Shown piece by piece: positions 35,237-47,613 of a DNA stretch of 64,000 bases. The stretch lies in the NCBI GenBank assembly GCA_963678705.1, contig OY783206.1, forward strand, positions 16,751,807-16,815,806. The letters run 5' to 3'. Within the stretch, counting starts at the first letter, position 1. Each line of letters starts with the position of its first letter. This stretch comes from Panorpa germanica (Eukaryota; Arthropoda; Insecta; Mecoptera; Panorpidae). A program made the translations under genes and the position numbers. A model generated the notes under the pieces. That model was not told the DNA's origin, searched no databases, and saw nothing but the letters and a program-made list of their open reading frames with translations.

Positions 35237-35871
35237 CCTTATACCCCAGGTAGAAAATTGTCTTACAAGTTTCACACTTGTCAGCTTGTCATAAGCTAAT
35301 TTAAACGTTCAATATCTACTTTTTATATAGAAATTTCTTACAGAGCAAGGTTCACATTTGCTTTCTTGCCAAAAAGTTTTTCCAAAGTTCATTTTCTACC
35401 CGGGACAACGGCTTGTATACAACAGATAAATAAAATAGATTATTTTCGTCAAAAATATGGGTAAAAATTAAGCAGTAATTAAAATTTTAAATAGCTATAT
35501 CTCATTCTACTTTTGAATATGTAGAAATAAATAAAAACCGTATATATTAGCACACATAATAAATTATATATGGATTTATATGTATTAACATTTATTTTAT
35601 TAGGATTTATTATCAACAATTTATTAAATAGACAATGCTTGCCTAATAAGACACAGTACTTTAAATCGTCGTAAAATAAGAAGAGAAAAAAAATACATTC
35701 CTTGATCTGTTTTATTATTATTAAAATCATAAAATTACCTTTATTAAATTCGTAGAATCGTAAAATATACTTTTAAGATTTTGAAATTTTTTTTTGAAAA
35801 TCATTTGAAGTAGTACTAAAGGAGATCCCACATTTATGTATGAAATAATTAAAATATTAAAAATTACTAAC

Positions 35872-36020
35872 CTTAATTAAAAAAACAAATTTCACTAATG
35901 TTCACTTCAAAAAATCACTTTATAAAAATTCACTGAAATTTTTAATTCGATGAAATTCTAATTTTCCACACGTGGGGAAATGATCACTGAATAATCTGTT
36001 TAGACGACACTGTGGACTTC
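35872..36020 (-). promoter_or_regulatory. Possible 5' UTR exon and promoter of the transporter gene
   Basis: Read on the minus strand, this stretch looks like an insect 5' UTR rich in GTGAA and AGTGA and ends at a good donor, AATTAAG|GTTAGT (exon end 35872). The DNA just upstream (36020-36200) is the most GC-rich and CpG-rich of the neighbourhood and free of recognised repeats. Exon 1 of the transporter starts with an acceptor, so an upstream noncoding exon must exist, and this is the best candidate I see. The intron would be about 13 kb. The upper border is a guess. Confidence 0.35.
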
Positions 36021-36323
36021 AGAGATCATGTGGAGATCATGGATGCAGCTTCTCTGTGAAGCAGCTCCGCTCTCTTCGGCGGTTCGAAAGCTTCTGAGTC
36101 AACTGCGTGCGATCCAGTGCGATCCCTCGGCCTCTTCAGACTTCACTACACGAACTTGTCTACAGCGAACTATCAAACGTCCTTTCAATTTGACGTCTTG
36201 CATTTTACGCTAGGTTAGGATTTACCCAATTCCGATATACGACTTTGTTTCCCCTTCCTAAATTTGAGTTTTCTTACTAAAATCGTAGTACAAGTACACA
36301 TAAAGTACATATTATATCTACAT

Positions 36324-36337
36324 GTATATATATACAC

Positions 36338-36368
<31 letters not shown>

Positions 36369-36381
36369 CATATATATATAC

Positions 36382-36470
<89 letters not shown>
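36324..36470. repeat. (TA)n microsatellite with a short (TG)n end
   Basis: About 140 bases of alternating T and A broken by a few C, ending in TGTGTGTG. The open frames over it (poly Tyr-Ile) are artefacts. Confidence 0.95.
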
Positions 36471-36471
<1 letters not shown>

Positions 36472-36796
36472 TTTTAACAATTGGAATTTCAGAACGCACG
36501 GGGATTTTAACCACTCAAGTAAGTTTTAAAAATCGATATTTTTTTCGATGAATATCGAAGCGTTGTAAAGTTTTAAATAAATGCTAATTTATCAATCGTC
36601 CAGTTCATTAGACACATTAGACAACTCCAAATATTGAGTTTTAGGTTAATAGGTAAAGTAATATTTGAGTTACATGCATTCCAGCGATATTATACAAATT
36701 TATCTGCATTTTGATCATGTTTAGTTGCATTTATAACTTATGTGAGTATTGAATCAGATAGTGGATAAGAATGTTAAATATATCTCAGTGATATAT

Positions 36797-36836
36797 ATCC
36801 AGTTCATTAGTGAGATGTCTCACTAATGAACTGGAT
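36797..36836. repeat. 40-bp perfect palindrome
   Basis: The 19-bp arm ATCCAGTTCATTAGTGAGA and its exact complement are separated by TG. A diverged arm (CCAGTTCATTAGACACATTA) lies at 36600-36620, so this may be one end of a small TIR element spanning 36600-36833. Confidence 0.7.
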
Positions 36837-37289
36837 TGATATGTCTTTATGATTTTATGTTTATTTTGCAACAAAACCGAAGTTCATATTTAAATAGTTT
36901 AAATTTTACATGTGGTAAGAACCGAAAATTTTGTTCGTTTTATTCGCAATCTGTTAAATAAAGGGTAGTTATATAGAGGTTATGCTACATATAAAAATTG
37001 CTTTTATATTTGTAAATTAACATAAACTCGCTTTTGAAATAATCATACTTTTCTAGAAATTAGGATCGCTTAGCTATTTAATTCATTTATACAGGGTGTT
37101 TGGTAGCAAGGTGCAAAGCCTTAAAGGGATGCTGGTTGACACCATTTAGAACATTTTGAGCTATACATGTCTTAGCCGAAGCCTGCTTATTTATTTTTTA
37201 CTGCTATTTTTATGTTATTTTTATAAAAACACAATTTCTGACATTTAAATGCCTACAGTGGCCCAATTTAAGTTGGTATGATAATTGTT

Positions 37290-37640
37290 TTATTTTTTGG
37301 CGTTTGTCAGATGTGTACCTAAACTAATAAACCTGTGTTATTTAAAAAAAAATACTAGACGCTTTTGAAGTTGTAAAAACTTTTAAATTTAAGAAAAGCT
37401 GCTACTGTTTATGGCATTTAGAAAAATAAATAAAATAGCGTCGATCGTTCAAACCTTTTTAAAAACATGCTCTGTTATTGGCCTTTCTTTTAAGGTATCA
37501 TTTAAGCTGATATCTTATCAATTCTTTGTTAACGGAAAGCATAAAGTGTCGTCTGGAGTTAATAGGAAAGAAAGCTGCGTTCCATCCAGGTTGTGAATAG
37601 GGAGGGAGTCATAATAAAAGCAATGTTAGACGACATTAAG
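37290..37640. repeat. Repeat M, copy 1
   Basis: AAGTGTCGTCTGGAGTTAAT, GCGTTCCATCCAGG and GGGAGGGAGTCATAATAAAA reappear, diverged, at 50920-51075. A separate ACAGGGTGTTTGGTAGCAAG sequence lies just upstream at 37093. Confidence 0.45.
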
Positions 37641-38014
37641 GTAGGGAGAACCACGTGCTTTACGAACACTCTCCTATGAAACCTTTTATTGCATACATTT
37701 TAAAACATATTTGAGTGTCTCCTGCCACCTTAATGTCCACACTCTTATTCCACACTAAGGCAGTGCAGTACTTCCAGTCATATTTATCGTATGTTAAAAA
37801 CGAGACAGACATTGATAGTACTTTAAAAGTCTAATTAGGACCTCGTTGTACTGTTTTAAATTATTTATTAGCATAATTAACAACATTTTGTCAATATTTA
37901 CCTTTAATATGTACATATTTTAAACTTTGTTACATGTGCTTAAATATTTTGTGAAGACACAAAAGTGTCAACTCTTTTGCGACGACACAATATTTAAATA
38001 CGTTGTCAAGAAAA
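37641..38014. other. No gene seen
   Basis: Holds an imperfect inverted pair, GACATTAAGGTAGGGAGA near 37633 and CCTGCCACCTTAATGTCC near 37720. Possibly a small TIR element. Confidence 0.4.
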
Positions 38015-38140
38015 TCACTTTCCTTACGATCGTCTTGAAATTTTTTATATATATATTTATTAATGTCCTTTATACTTAGACAAAGTTTCAATACTCCTCG
38101 CAGTACTACATTTTTAGATTTTGACTGTTGAAATTTGTAT
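38015..38140. repeat. Repeat J, uninterrupted copy
   Basis: Contains ATCACTTTCCTTACGATCG and, after an AT-rich centre, AAAGTTTCAATACTC. The halves reappear around family C copy 4 and around Helitron H12. Confidence 0.55.
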
Positions 38141-38149
38141 TTTTAACAT

Positions 38150-38460
38150 ACGAACATACGAATTTTTTCAACAAAATATAAAATATTTTCAATTTATTCG
38201 TTATTTGACCAACGATTTGTAAATTAGGTACCAAAGTTAGTCCATATACAAAATTTCAACTTTATAGCACAATTTTCACTCTCGGCAAAAAGCGCCCCCG
38301 TACCCCCAAATAAAATTTTGAAATTTCGAATTGTTTTTTTTTTAATAACATATTTCATTGTTAAGTAATCCAAAATTTGAGTTTTCTTCCGGGCCCCCTT
38401 ATTTTCTCAATGCCCCCTTTTCCAATTTATCAATTTCTAATTTTCAAAAAATTTCACATA
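38150..38460 (-). mobile_element. Helitron-like fragment H8
   Basis: Only the interior (TATAAAATATTTTCAATTTA to CAATTTCTAATTTTC) is present and both ends are lost. It follows another repeat at 38015-38140. Confidence 0.5.
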
Positions 38461-38833
38461 CACTATATTCAAATTATTTATTATTTTACATATACATACT
38501 ACTGAAGTAAATTTTATTAAAGTTCAAAGGTGATTGTTGTATACAAGATTATTATTATAACTACGCGCCTTGCAACATCTCTCTCTCAGCAGACACTTTT
38601 ATTTGTTGTTCTATTTCATTTGATGGATACACAAATTCAAGGTTTCATTTTTATCGAAACCAAAACATGCGAAATAATACTGAGAAACATATGTGACATA
38701 AAAGATTGCAATTGTTTTATTCTGTAGCGCTAAGTTGAGTTTATACTGTCCTAAATAGTGTAGAAACACAGTTGCAGTTAAATAGCGTCAGAGGCTCTTT
38801 TAGATAAAGAGCCTTTCTTAAATTGTAATTGTA

Positions 38834-39564
38834 TTAGAGTTTACCCCCGGCAAGCGACGACTGTCTTTTGTATGTGAATTGAATTTCATTTCAAATTTTA
38901 ATTCCATTTTGAAATATTTAACTTGTTCTATATTAATTTTACATATAACAAATAATTTTTCGTAAAAACTGACTAAAAAAAATACATTTTTTTTAACAAA
39001 ATATAAAATATTTTCAATTTACACGGAATTGGACCAACTTTTTTTCAAAATTTGGAATATTTTTTTTCGATTCATAAATTAGGTACCAAAGTTAGCCTAT
39101 ATACAAAATTTCAACATTCCAGTACAATTTTTACTCTATGCAAAAACTGCCCCCAAATAAAATTTTTTAATTTCGAATTTTTTTTTCTTAATAACATATT
39201 TCATTATTATATAATCCAAAATTTGAGTTTTCTCCAAAGTTTCCTACCGGCCTCTCTAATTTTCTTAACGCCCCCTTTGCCAATTTTTTAAATTTTTCTT
39301 ACAAAAAATGTTAGCATTGAACATCGTAATACAGATGACAAATTTCAACTTTCTATCTTCTACGAATTAAAAGTTATAGAGCAAAAAGTAAAAATTTTTT
39401 TTAGTTTTTCCAAAATTACGGGTTTCCAAGAAATTCAGGGGAAAATTTGAGGATGCTAAAAGTCTTAGAATTTTTCAGAGCCATTTTCGAGCCACCATAC
39501 GAATCGCGTAAGCATATAAACAAATAAACAAATAAACTTTTAGTTGGAACATTATAATATAAGA
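38834..39564 (-). mobile_element. Helitron-like element H9
   Basis: The minus-strand read starts A|TCTTATATTATAATGTTCC and ends in CTAA|T, both fitting Helitron rules. The hairpin is CGTCGCTTGCC-like. Confidence 0.72.
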
Positions 39565-40338
39565 TTAATTTCATCGCACTTAAAAATTTTATCTGTTTTT
39601 ATAGATGACGAAAAAGTTATGCAATTTCGTTTTATAGACCTTTAAAATTGCCCGGGATTGGGCTTGACTTAAAGAATTCCTATCGCATTTTTCAAAATGA
39701 TATTTCTCCTATTTTATATTTTTCAAGTTGTGTAAAAATTGCGGAAAAATAAGCTCCTAAAAATTTAATACAATGTTCAATCAATTTAAGTATAAATTCA
39801 GTGCTACAATAATAACCCTGATTCAAAGACGGTGTTGATTTAATAAATTGTTGTCCTAGTCCACAAGAATTGATGACGCAATTGTAAAGAGAATGTGACG
39901 TATTTCCAAGCATACCTTGAACGAATATAACGTTATATTTGCGCAGGCACTATAAGGGGGAACCCCATACGTCTGATGCAGGCGCATTAGCAGTGGCGCA
40001 CATAAATCTACATACGAGGGTTCCACCCACTTTTCCACTTTTTCATCATTTACGATCAATTCAAAGTGTTTGTACTCGCTTCATAATTTTGTTTGTTTTC
40101 ACACTTTTTTTGCGTAATAAACGCAACTCTGTTACTTCCAGCACACTCATAGCGACGTGAGTGTGAGTGCCGTGTACATGGCTGTCCTCTGCCACCTATT
40201 TCTTGGCTCACTACGTTGCTCACGTCACTATTTTACTGCTAATTTAAAAAATGAACTCACAAGACTTTTTTTTATTATTTTGCTGTGGTTTCAACAGCTA
40301 GGTGATATCTTGCATTAATAGTAATTTAATAACTGTGT
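39565..40338. other. No gene or clear repeat seen
   Basis: Intergenic. The short open frames on both strands around 39850-40160 overlap and look fortuitous. Confidence 0.45.
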
Positions 40339-40346
40339 GTTTTGTA

Positions 40347-41118
40347 TAGGGCTTCACATGAGACGAGATAAGGCGAGAGTTTCAATAATCTCGCCTCGTT
40401 CTCGCTAGTTTAGAAAAAAATAGGTATTGGTTTAGTCTCGTAATCGTCTCATCTTAATTGTCTCGTCTCGTCTCGTCGCAACTCGTTATTGCGAGAACTT
40501 ACTAGGAGTAAGATAGTCCTAAAAAAAGTAATTCATTATATTATTTCGGTTAATTATTGTTTTTATTCTAAATACACACTAAAAATTTTACTTTGAAGAA
40601 TTTTTTTGTATACACAGTTCAACTGGTCAATTGATCAACTGGTTCAATTTCACTTAATGCATCAACACTGTCATCTAATCTCGGTCTTTTTGTCAGGTTG
40701 ACACTACTAACACCTACACTCAACGACATTTTTGCGGCAAAATGTCTTCATATATTCGCATTGTAAATAATTTATATTCACATTTAATTTATCTTAAAAC
40801 ATTCGTTTCCATTCAGCTACAAAATATTGTAAAAGACAAAATTATACAATAAAATATTTAACAGATGTTTGTTTACCAGATTTTATATTTCGTAAATTTA
40901 CGACCTAACCTTTTCTCTAATAGAAAAGGTTAAACGTTTATGTTGCTGTTAGTCTATTTTTCACGCAATTTGTTTTTTAAATAACTTCAACGAGACTCTC
41001 GGATCTCGCCGTAAATGATCTCGGTACCGTTTCAATAGTGTTCAGTAATGTCTTGGCTCGTATCGGCTCGTTTTTACGAGACGAGACGAGAAAAGTCTCG
41101 TCCTCGTGTGAAGCCTTA
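40347..41118. mobile_element. hAT-type MITE family D, copy 3, with perfect duplication
   Basis: 772 bp, TAGGGCTTCACATGAGACGA to CGTGTGAAGCCTTA. Exact 8-bp duplication GTTTTGTA at 40339-40346 and 41119-41126. The longest copy and the best guide to the family. Confidence 0.85.
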
Positions 41119-41587
41119 GTTTTGTAAATTTGTTTATTATATGGTTGGTATATTTGTTTGTTTTCGATTTCGTTGTCTCTTTCTATTTAAAGTTTTCGTA
41201 TGTTGTTGTCTCTGTCTTTCAAGTGCAAAGATAATGTACATAAACCTTTTACTATAGTATTTATTAATTAAACGCACCATTGTGCAAAACAAATATCTTT
41301 ATTACGTGCAAATTACTTCTTATGACAAAATACCGGACCCTCAGGGTGATTGGCTGGCAAAACCAGTTCCAGGCTCTGTGTATTTAATGTGTGTCTAATT
41401 AGCATGTATTTAGATCTATATCATTGATTAACAAGCTATCTGTTACATAGGCCACATTCCGTTTCCAAAATCACAACACTCTCAAATCTGAAAGCTCGGC
41501 GATTACTACCAACACGAGCCGAATGGAAATTGTATTTAGATGTATAAGGTAAGGTAAGCATGTTACCGATAATTTAGTTCAACTCTT

Positions 41588-42404
41588 AGGCTTGTCGCAC
41601 ACAGCAAGCGTATTTAAACGTCTGCGAATTTAATTAAGCGTATTTTAACACTACTAAGACCTACACTCAACGACATTTTTGCGGCAAAATGTCTTCAAAC
41701 AATCGCAAATAATTTATATTCACATTTATATTCCCTTAAAGCATTCGTTTCCGTTTCGCTGCTAAATGTTGCCAAAGACAAAATTATAAAATAAAATATT
41801 TAACAGATGTTTGTTTACCAGATTTTATATTTCGTAAATTTATGACCTAACCTTTTTTGTAATAAGAAAAGGTTGAACCTTTATGTTGCTGTTAGTTTAT
41901 TTTGCTAGCAATTTTTTTTTTTTGAAATAACGTCGACGAGGGCAAAAACGAGACTCTCAAGTCTCGCCGTTTATGGTCTCGGTACTGTCTCAATAGTTTT
42001 TAGTAATGTCTCGTCTCGTATCGTCTCGCTTTTACGAGACGTAAATAGTGTGAAGCCCTAACTGCGAATTTGGATGTAAGCGGACGGTGGCTTGGTTGAT
42101 CGATATAACTCTCAAAGCAAACCAACTCCTGTGTTCCTGGCATGTGTTGTCTCACAATACATTATACGCTTTCACTATAAGAGCTAGGACAGGTTAGCCT
42201 TGTGGTGTTGGTATCGCTTGGTTGAAATTCGCTGTTATACGGTTCTAATGTGAGAGGTAGGTGCCGCCCGTATTCGGACGGTTTTGTCGCTTGCAGTGTG
42301 CGAGAGTTCATGACCGTTACAGGGTTCGGATAGGTAAAGCGTAGTAACACGTATACGTCCTGTCAAAATTCGCTTAAATACGCTTGCAGTGTGTGACAAG
42401 CCCT
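41588..42404. mobile_element. TIR element with AGGCTTGTCGCACACAG ends, host of D copy 4
   Basis: The left end AGGCTTGTCGCACACAGCAA is matched inversely by AGGGCTTGTCACACACTGCA on the right. Without the nested element it would be about 400 bp. Related fragments lie at 457-600 and 23370-23415. Confidence 0.65.
41644..42061. mobile_element. Family D, copy 4, nested and left-truncated
   Basis: Starts inside the family at ACACTACTAAGACCTACACT and ends in GTGTGAAGCCCTAA. It lies inside the TIR element at 41588-42404. Confidence 0.65.
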
Positions 42405-42824
42405 GCGTGGTGTGAAACGTGTCTCAAGCTTTTATTAATCTGTAGTAGTTGACTGTGAATTTAATAATGACGTCATTTGCTTTCATTTCAATAGAAAGTC
42501 CAAAGATCGAATCTTGAAAAAGTTAGTAGTATACAAGACAATTAGAGTTATAAGTTTCTCCGTCGCTGCGTTCGGCTCACACATATCAGTCGTTAACGTA
42601 TTTTCTAATAGCTTAATCAATTAGCCAGTCTCATCAATTCGCTGCTGCACATGTCAAATTAATTACATAACAGTACGTACCGATTCGCTGACCTGCCTCA
42701 ATGTTTATATTCAAATAATCTTATATTAGATGATTCGGCAATGATTTTCAAATGATATAATTTCTTTTTTTTTTCTTTAGATATTATTATATTCGCATCA
42801 ATCTTTTATACGTACTACTACAGT

Positions 42825-43545
42825 GCATCCCCGTCGCAAGCGACGACTGTCTTTTGTGTGTGAATTGAATTTTTTTCAAATTTTAATTCCATTTTTAAAT
42901 TGAAATATTAAACTCGTTCCATATTTATTTTACATATAACAAATAATTTTTCATATTGACTGACTAAAAAAATATATATTTTTTTTAATTTGTTCATTAT
43001 TTGACCAACTTTTTTTCAAAATTTGGGATTTTTTTTTCGTTTTGTAAATTAGGTACCAAAGTTAACCCATATATAAAATTTCGATTTTACCCCCGGCAAA
43101 AATCGCCCCTGTGCCCCTAAATAAAATTTTTGAATTTTGATTTTTTTTTTTAATAACATATTTCATTATTATGTAATCCAAAATTTCAGTTTTCTGCAAA
43201 GTTTCTTACTAGGACCCCAAATTTCTCAACGCCCCCTTTTCCAATTTTTCAATTTCTAATTTTAAAAAAATGTTAGCATTGAACACTGTAATACACATGC
43301 CAAATTTCAACTTTCTATCTTTTATGAATTAAAAGTTATAGAGCAAAAAGTAAAAAAAATTGTTTTTTCCAAAATTACGGGTTTCCAGGAAATTCAGTGG
43401 AAAATCCGAAGACGCCATAAGTTTTTGAATTTTTTTTCTCTACGAAATAGACAATTTTCAAGAAAATGTGCGGAGCCGTTTTCGAGCCACCATACGAATC
43501 GCGTAAACATATAAACAAATTAATGTTCATCTGGAACATAAGAAG
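42825..43545 (-). mobile_element. Helitron-like element H10
   Basis: The hairpin CCCCGTCGCAAGCGACGACT is intact and the outermost CTAG is degraded. The interior is full and ends near CATCTGGAACATAAGA. Confidence 0.62.
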
Positions 43546-43675
43546 GAGTTATTAAAATCTCATTCATAAATGGAATTTATACAAAATTTGTTTATTATTT
43601 ATTAATTTGTTATCATATATAAAAATATCTTCATTGTCGTAATGCTGCGTTTGAATCGCTACTCGAAAAATAGTG

Positions 43676-43880
43676 TTGACATGACATTAAATGTTTTTTT
43701 AATTTTTTAAAAATTTTGTCTCTTTAATTATCCTGGTTCTTTAAATGACTATTTTAATTGTTTATATCTTCAATAACATTGCGACTATTTGAAACAAATC
43801 ACATTTGAAATTCTGATAGGGAACTTTATCAGTACATGTAATATACATTTCTAGAATTTAAGATATTATATTATACAACT
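43676..43880. repeat. Interspersed repeat I, copy 2
   Basis: The same blocks as copy 1, ending near CATTTCTAGAATTTAAGATA. It stands just before Spy-like copy 6. Confidence 0.6.
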
Positions 43881-43978
43881 CAAATGAAACTGTTTTATTC
43901 TTTGAGAAATATAAGCAATTATATGTGGCGCATGAAAACGAGGCGCTCCAAAACAATCTTTAGCAAATTTAAACTGAA

Positions 43979-44499
43979 TGGGTTTGTGTCCTATGTCTTA
44001 ATTTCTATAAAAGTGTACTATATATTGATAAAATGGGTTACTAGAACCTCAAATGTTCAATTATTTTTTAATAACTCCTGATATGTTAAGAGATATTAAC
44101 AATTAAAAAAGTCATTTTGTCTCTTTAATTATTAAAGGAATTCAACGTTGTACACATTCCAAGTGCATGTGACATCACAATCCTTGTATAAGGCTACCAA
44201 CCTTACAGCTCATAAATCTCTGCTATATGTATTTATATATCAAAATATCAAATATTATTTACAGCTATTTCAAGGAACACTCAAATTCTCAACAAATAAC
44301 TAACGTTAAAATGCATTTCACGTCATACAAATATGGCCGACCATTTCTCGCGCTAAAACTACAATTCAAACTTTTAATTGCTATATCTCTGTCAATATTT
44401 AGATATTTAATAAAATAGACACGCTAATACACATTTATTAACATCAATTTCAATCAACAATTCAAAAATCGACCACTAAAAAATGAGGACACAAGCCCA
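43979..44499 (-). mobile_element. Spy-like element copy 6, internally deleted
   Basis: 521 bp with both ends present (TGGGTTTGTGTCCT / AGGACACAAGCCCA), flanked by GAA and TTT. About 110 bp including the CTGCCTTAGCAGGG block is missing, with the interior jumping from CAAGGAACACTCAAAT to TCTCAACAAATAACT. Confidence 0.78.
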
Positions 44500-45126
44500 T
44501 TTGCCCAATGATTGTAATGTACAACTTTTATTCCAAGAAATAATAATTATCTAATGTACTAATTAGTTTTTATAACTAAAACGTACTTAATTCGCTCACC
44601 GGAAGTTGTGGTAGTCAAATTTCCAAAGGCAAAATGATACGGGACAATATTATCTGCAACATCGCTGTTTAGCATATGTCATTCACTAAAATTAGCATAG
44701 GGGATATACCCCTAACCCCTCTTTTTTAATTGGACTTATTCGCTCAATATATTTGTTAGAAATAGCTGTCATACGTGAAGCGATTATTGAACCAGCTCAA
44801 TCTTTTGCAGCTATTTCAAATATATTTGTTTTCTTGCAATAAATTTACGTTTATTTGAAAAGTACTGGATCTATGTTAGCTGTATCCAATTCACAGCCTG
44901 TTCCACAAGTTCCTGCATTGTATTTTACCCCTCGTGTGTGGTGTACTAACAATGGCGACGTGTTTGACACAATAAAGGGTTGATTTGTATGAAATGGGGT
45001 AAAATATCTATTGATTAAAGTTAGAATGTATCTGCTTCTCTTAAGGATCTCAAAAAGTCGAAGCTTATATTTATTAATTATAGTTTTAAGAATATTTTAA
45101 GAGTTAGCCCATGCCAATGTTTCGAA

Positions 45127-45182
45127 TATAGTTCAAATTACGAGAGTTTGACGGTGACTCCTACTAAGAGGTTATAAGAGCC
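45127..45182. mobile_element. TATAGTTC MITE, left-end fragment
   Basis: TATAGTTCAAATTACGAGAG, then family match for about 55 bp. No right end. Confidence 0.55.
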
Positions 45183-45242
45183 TTATTTTCGATACGATGT
45201 TGAATTTTATATTATTGAATCATTTATACATTATAAAAAAAA

Positions 45243-45635
45243 CTAGAGTTTATTAAAGTTTTTAGAGTGTGTGAATTGAATTTCATTTCAAATTTTCGTT
45301 CCATTTTTAAATTGAAATATTTAACTCGGTTCTATATAAATTTTACATAAAAAAACAAATAATTTTTCATATAAACTGACTAAAAAAATATATTTTTTTC
45401 AACAAAATAAAAAGTATTTTCAATTTATTCGTTTTTTGACAAACTTTTTTCCAAAATTTGGGAATTTTTTTTCGATTTGTAAATTAGGTACCAAAGTTAG
45501 CCCATATATAAAATTTCAACTTTCTAGCCCAATTTTTACCCTTGTCGAAAACTGCCCTTGTGCCCCCAAATAAAATTTTTGAATGTTGAATTTTTTTTTT
45601 TATTAACATATTTTATTATTAAATAATTCAAAATT
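45243..45635 (-). mobile_element. Helitron-like fragment H11
   Basis: CTAGAGTTTA start with the hairpin deleted. Only the first half of the interior is present. Confidence 0.55.
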
Positions 45636-46887
45636 TAAATGTTATAAAAAAATTAGTGCTCTTGCATTGTCTGTTAGATTGAGATGGCAGATCTTGTTTA
45701 AAGCGTAATTCGGCATCATCCTTTCGTGATTTGCACTATACCTGAGTTATAGAAATTTGAAGTGAGGACACCAGTATATATATACCTATACAATATTTTC
45801 TTTTGTTTATTGCGTTTTCTTTTAAACTACTTTTTGTAAAGTCTCAGCTTTTGTAAATGTATCTCCTTCGTAGCGGATAAAAACGGTTTTGTTGCAATAT
45901 CTCATTACCAGTGCGTCCCACGATAAAAATAGTTATTATCAATCTGATAGATGGCTTAATTTCCTACAATTTATGCATATAACATTTTTTTGTATGTCTG
46001 ATAGATATTGAGCTGCACCGCTGAAAAGTCGGGCACTTAACTAACATTTAACACCGTTTATAATTTTGCCCATATCTCTTAAACCCATTAGAGTATATAA
46101 TCTTATCTTACACCATTTAAAGGATTTTTAACGTTTTAAAACTTTTATTTAAACATTTTGTTGATAAAATGAATAGTTTACTTATAAATACGCAAAATAA
46201 TTAAGGGATCCCTTTAAAATGCCGTTGCGATCACCCGGTGCGCCAGCTACAAACTTTATTGATATTTATCGCAGCTTTACATTTTTATTGAATTTCATTT
46301 ATTTATCAACAGAAGATCAACTCTCTTCGCTATCGATACTTATAGACATCTTATTAAACATATGTTTTTGTATTTGACATTTTCTATCTTGCCTTATAAA
46401 TTTTCTTGTACTAAATGGACAATAAACAGGATTTCCAAGCGATATTACTCTTTTTATATTGGAAGAAACAGAACTAGTAAAATCCTGGAAAGTCTATCAT
46501 TATTAAGAAACTTCTTTGGGTAAATTCAGAGGAGAGGTTGGTTTTCAGAATCGCTATGACTATGACGTCATTGTGTCTGGTGTCGTAGCCATAGGTTTAC
46601 CACATCTTACAGACGAACGTAAGTGTGATTTTACATACTGCAACAAGTGTAACGTCGACATTTATATGATATTGTTTTATTTATGCCGATAAGGCTAGTA
46701 ATGAATACTTGATGAAATTTTTAACATCTCTTCGGCACGTGGTGGGTGCCATAAGTTTCCGACTCATCTTGGAAGTGATAGACAGGTAGTAGCCAATGAA
46801 AAACTACTGTCAATACGAGTATACTTTGTTTAAGAACGTTCCAAGAAAGTCACTTTCCTTTCGATCGTGTTGCTAATTTAAAAAAAG

Positions 46888-47613
46888 TAGAATGGACACC
46901 CGTCGGAAAGCGACGTCTTTTTGGTGTGTATAATTTGAATCCAATAAAATGATTCGAATTTCATTGAAAAATTTAATTCTATTTTCAAATTGAAATATTC
47001 AACTCATTCAATAATAAAATAATTTTTCATATAAATTAACAAAAAAAAATATAATTTTTTCAACAAAATATACAATATTTTTTTTCAAAATTTGGAATTT
47101 TTTTTTTCGATTTGTAAATTAGGTACCAAAGTTGCCCATATATAAAATTTTAACTTTCTAGCCCCATATTTACCCTCGGCAATAACTGCTCCCGTGCCTC
47201 CAAATAAAATTTTTGAATTTTGTATTTTCTTTTTTTAATAACAATATTTAATATTAAATAATCCAAAATTTGAGTGTCTTCCAAAGTTTCGAATTTTTCA
47301 ATTTATAATTTTCAAAATGTTATCATTGTTAGCATTGATCACCGTAATACACATGCCAAATTTCAACTTTCTATCTTTAACGAATTAAAAGTTATAGAGC
47401 AAAGAGTAAAAAAAAATATTTATTTTTTCCAAAATTTCGGGTTTCCAGGAAATTCAGGGGAAAATCCGAGGTCGACAAAAGTCTTAGAATTTTTTCTCTG
47501 CGAAATATGCAATTTTCAAGGAAATGCGCGAAGCCGTTTTAGAGCCACCATACAAATCGCGGTCACATATAAACAAGTAAACTTTCACTTGGAACATTAT
47601 AATATAGGAGGAT
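46888..47613 (-). mobile_element. Helitron-like element H12, nested
   Basis: CACCCGTCGGAAAGCGACGT at the left and TTGGAACATTATAATATAGG at the right. It is inserted in the middle of another repeat whose halves lie at 46840-46880 and 47625-47720. Confidence 0.62.

Larger units (their letters stand above)
44500..46839. other. Largely unexplained intergenic stretch
   Basis: Apart from the MITE scrap at 45127 and H11 I see only an old repeat block at 45910-46150, shared with 24000-24170. Confidence 0.45.

Noticed and set aside
36215-36551. Open frames on both strands coding for Tyr-Ile repeats
   Set aside because: They are translations of the (TA)n microsatellite.
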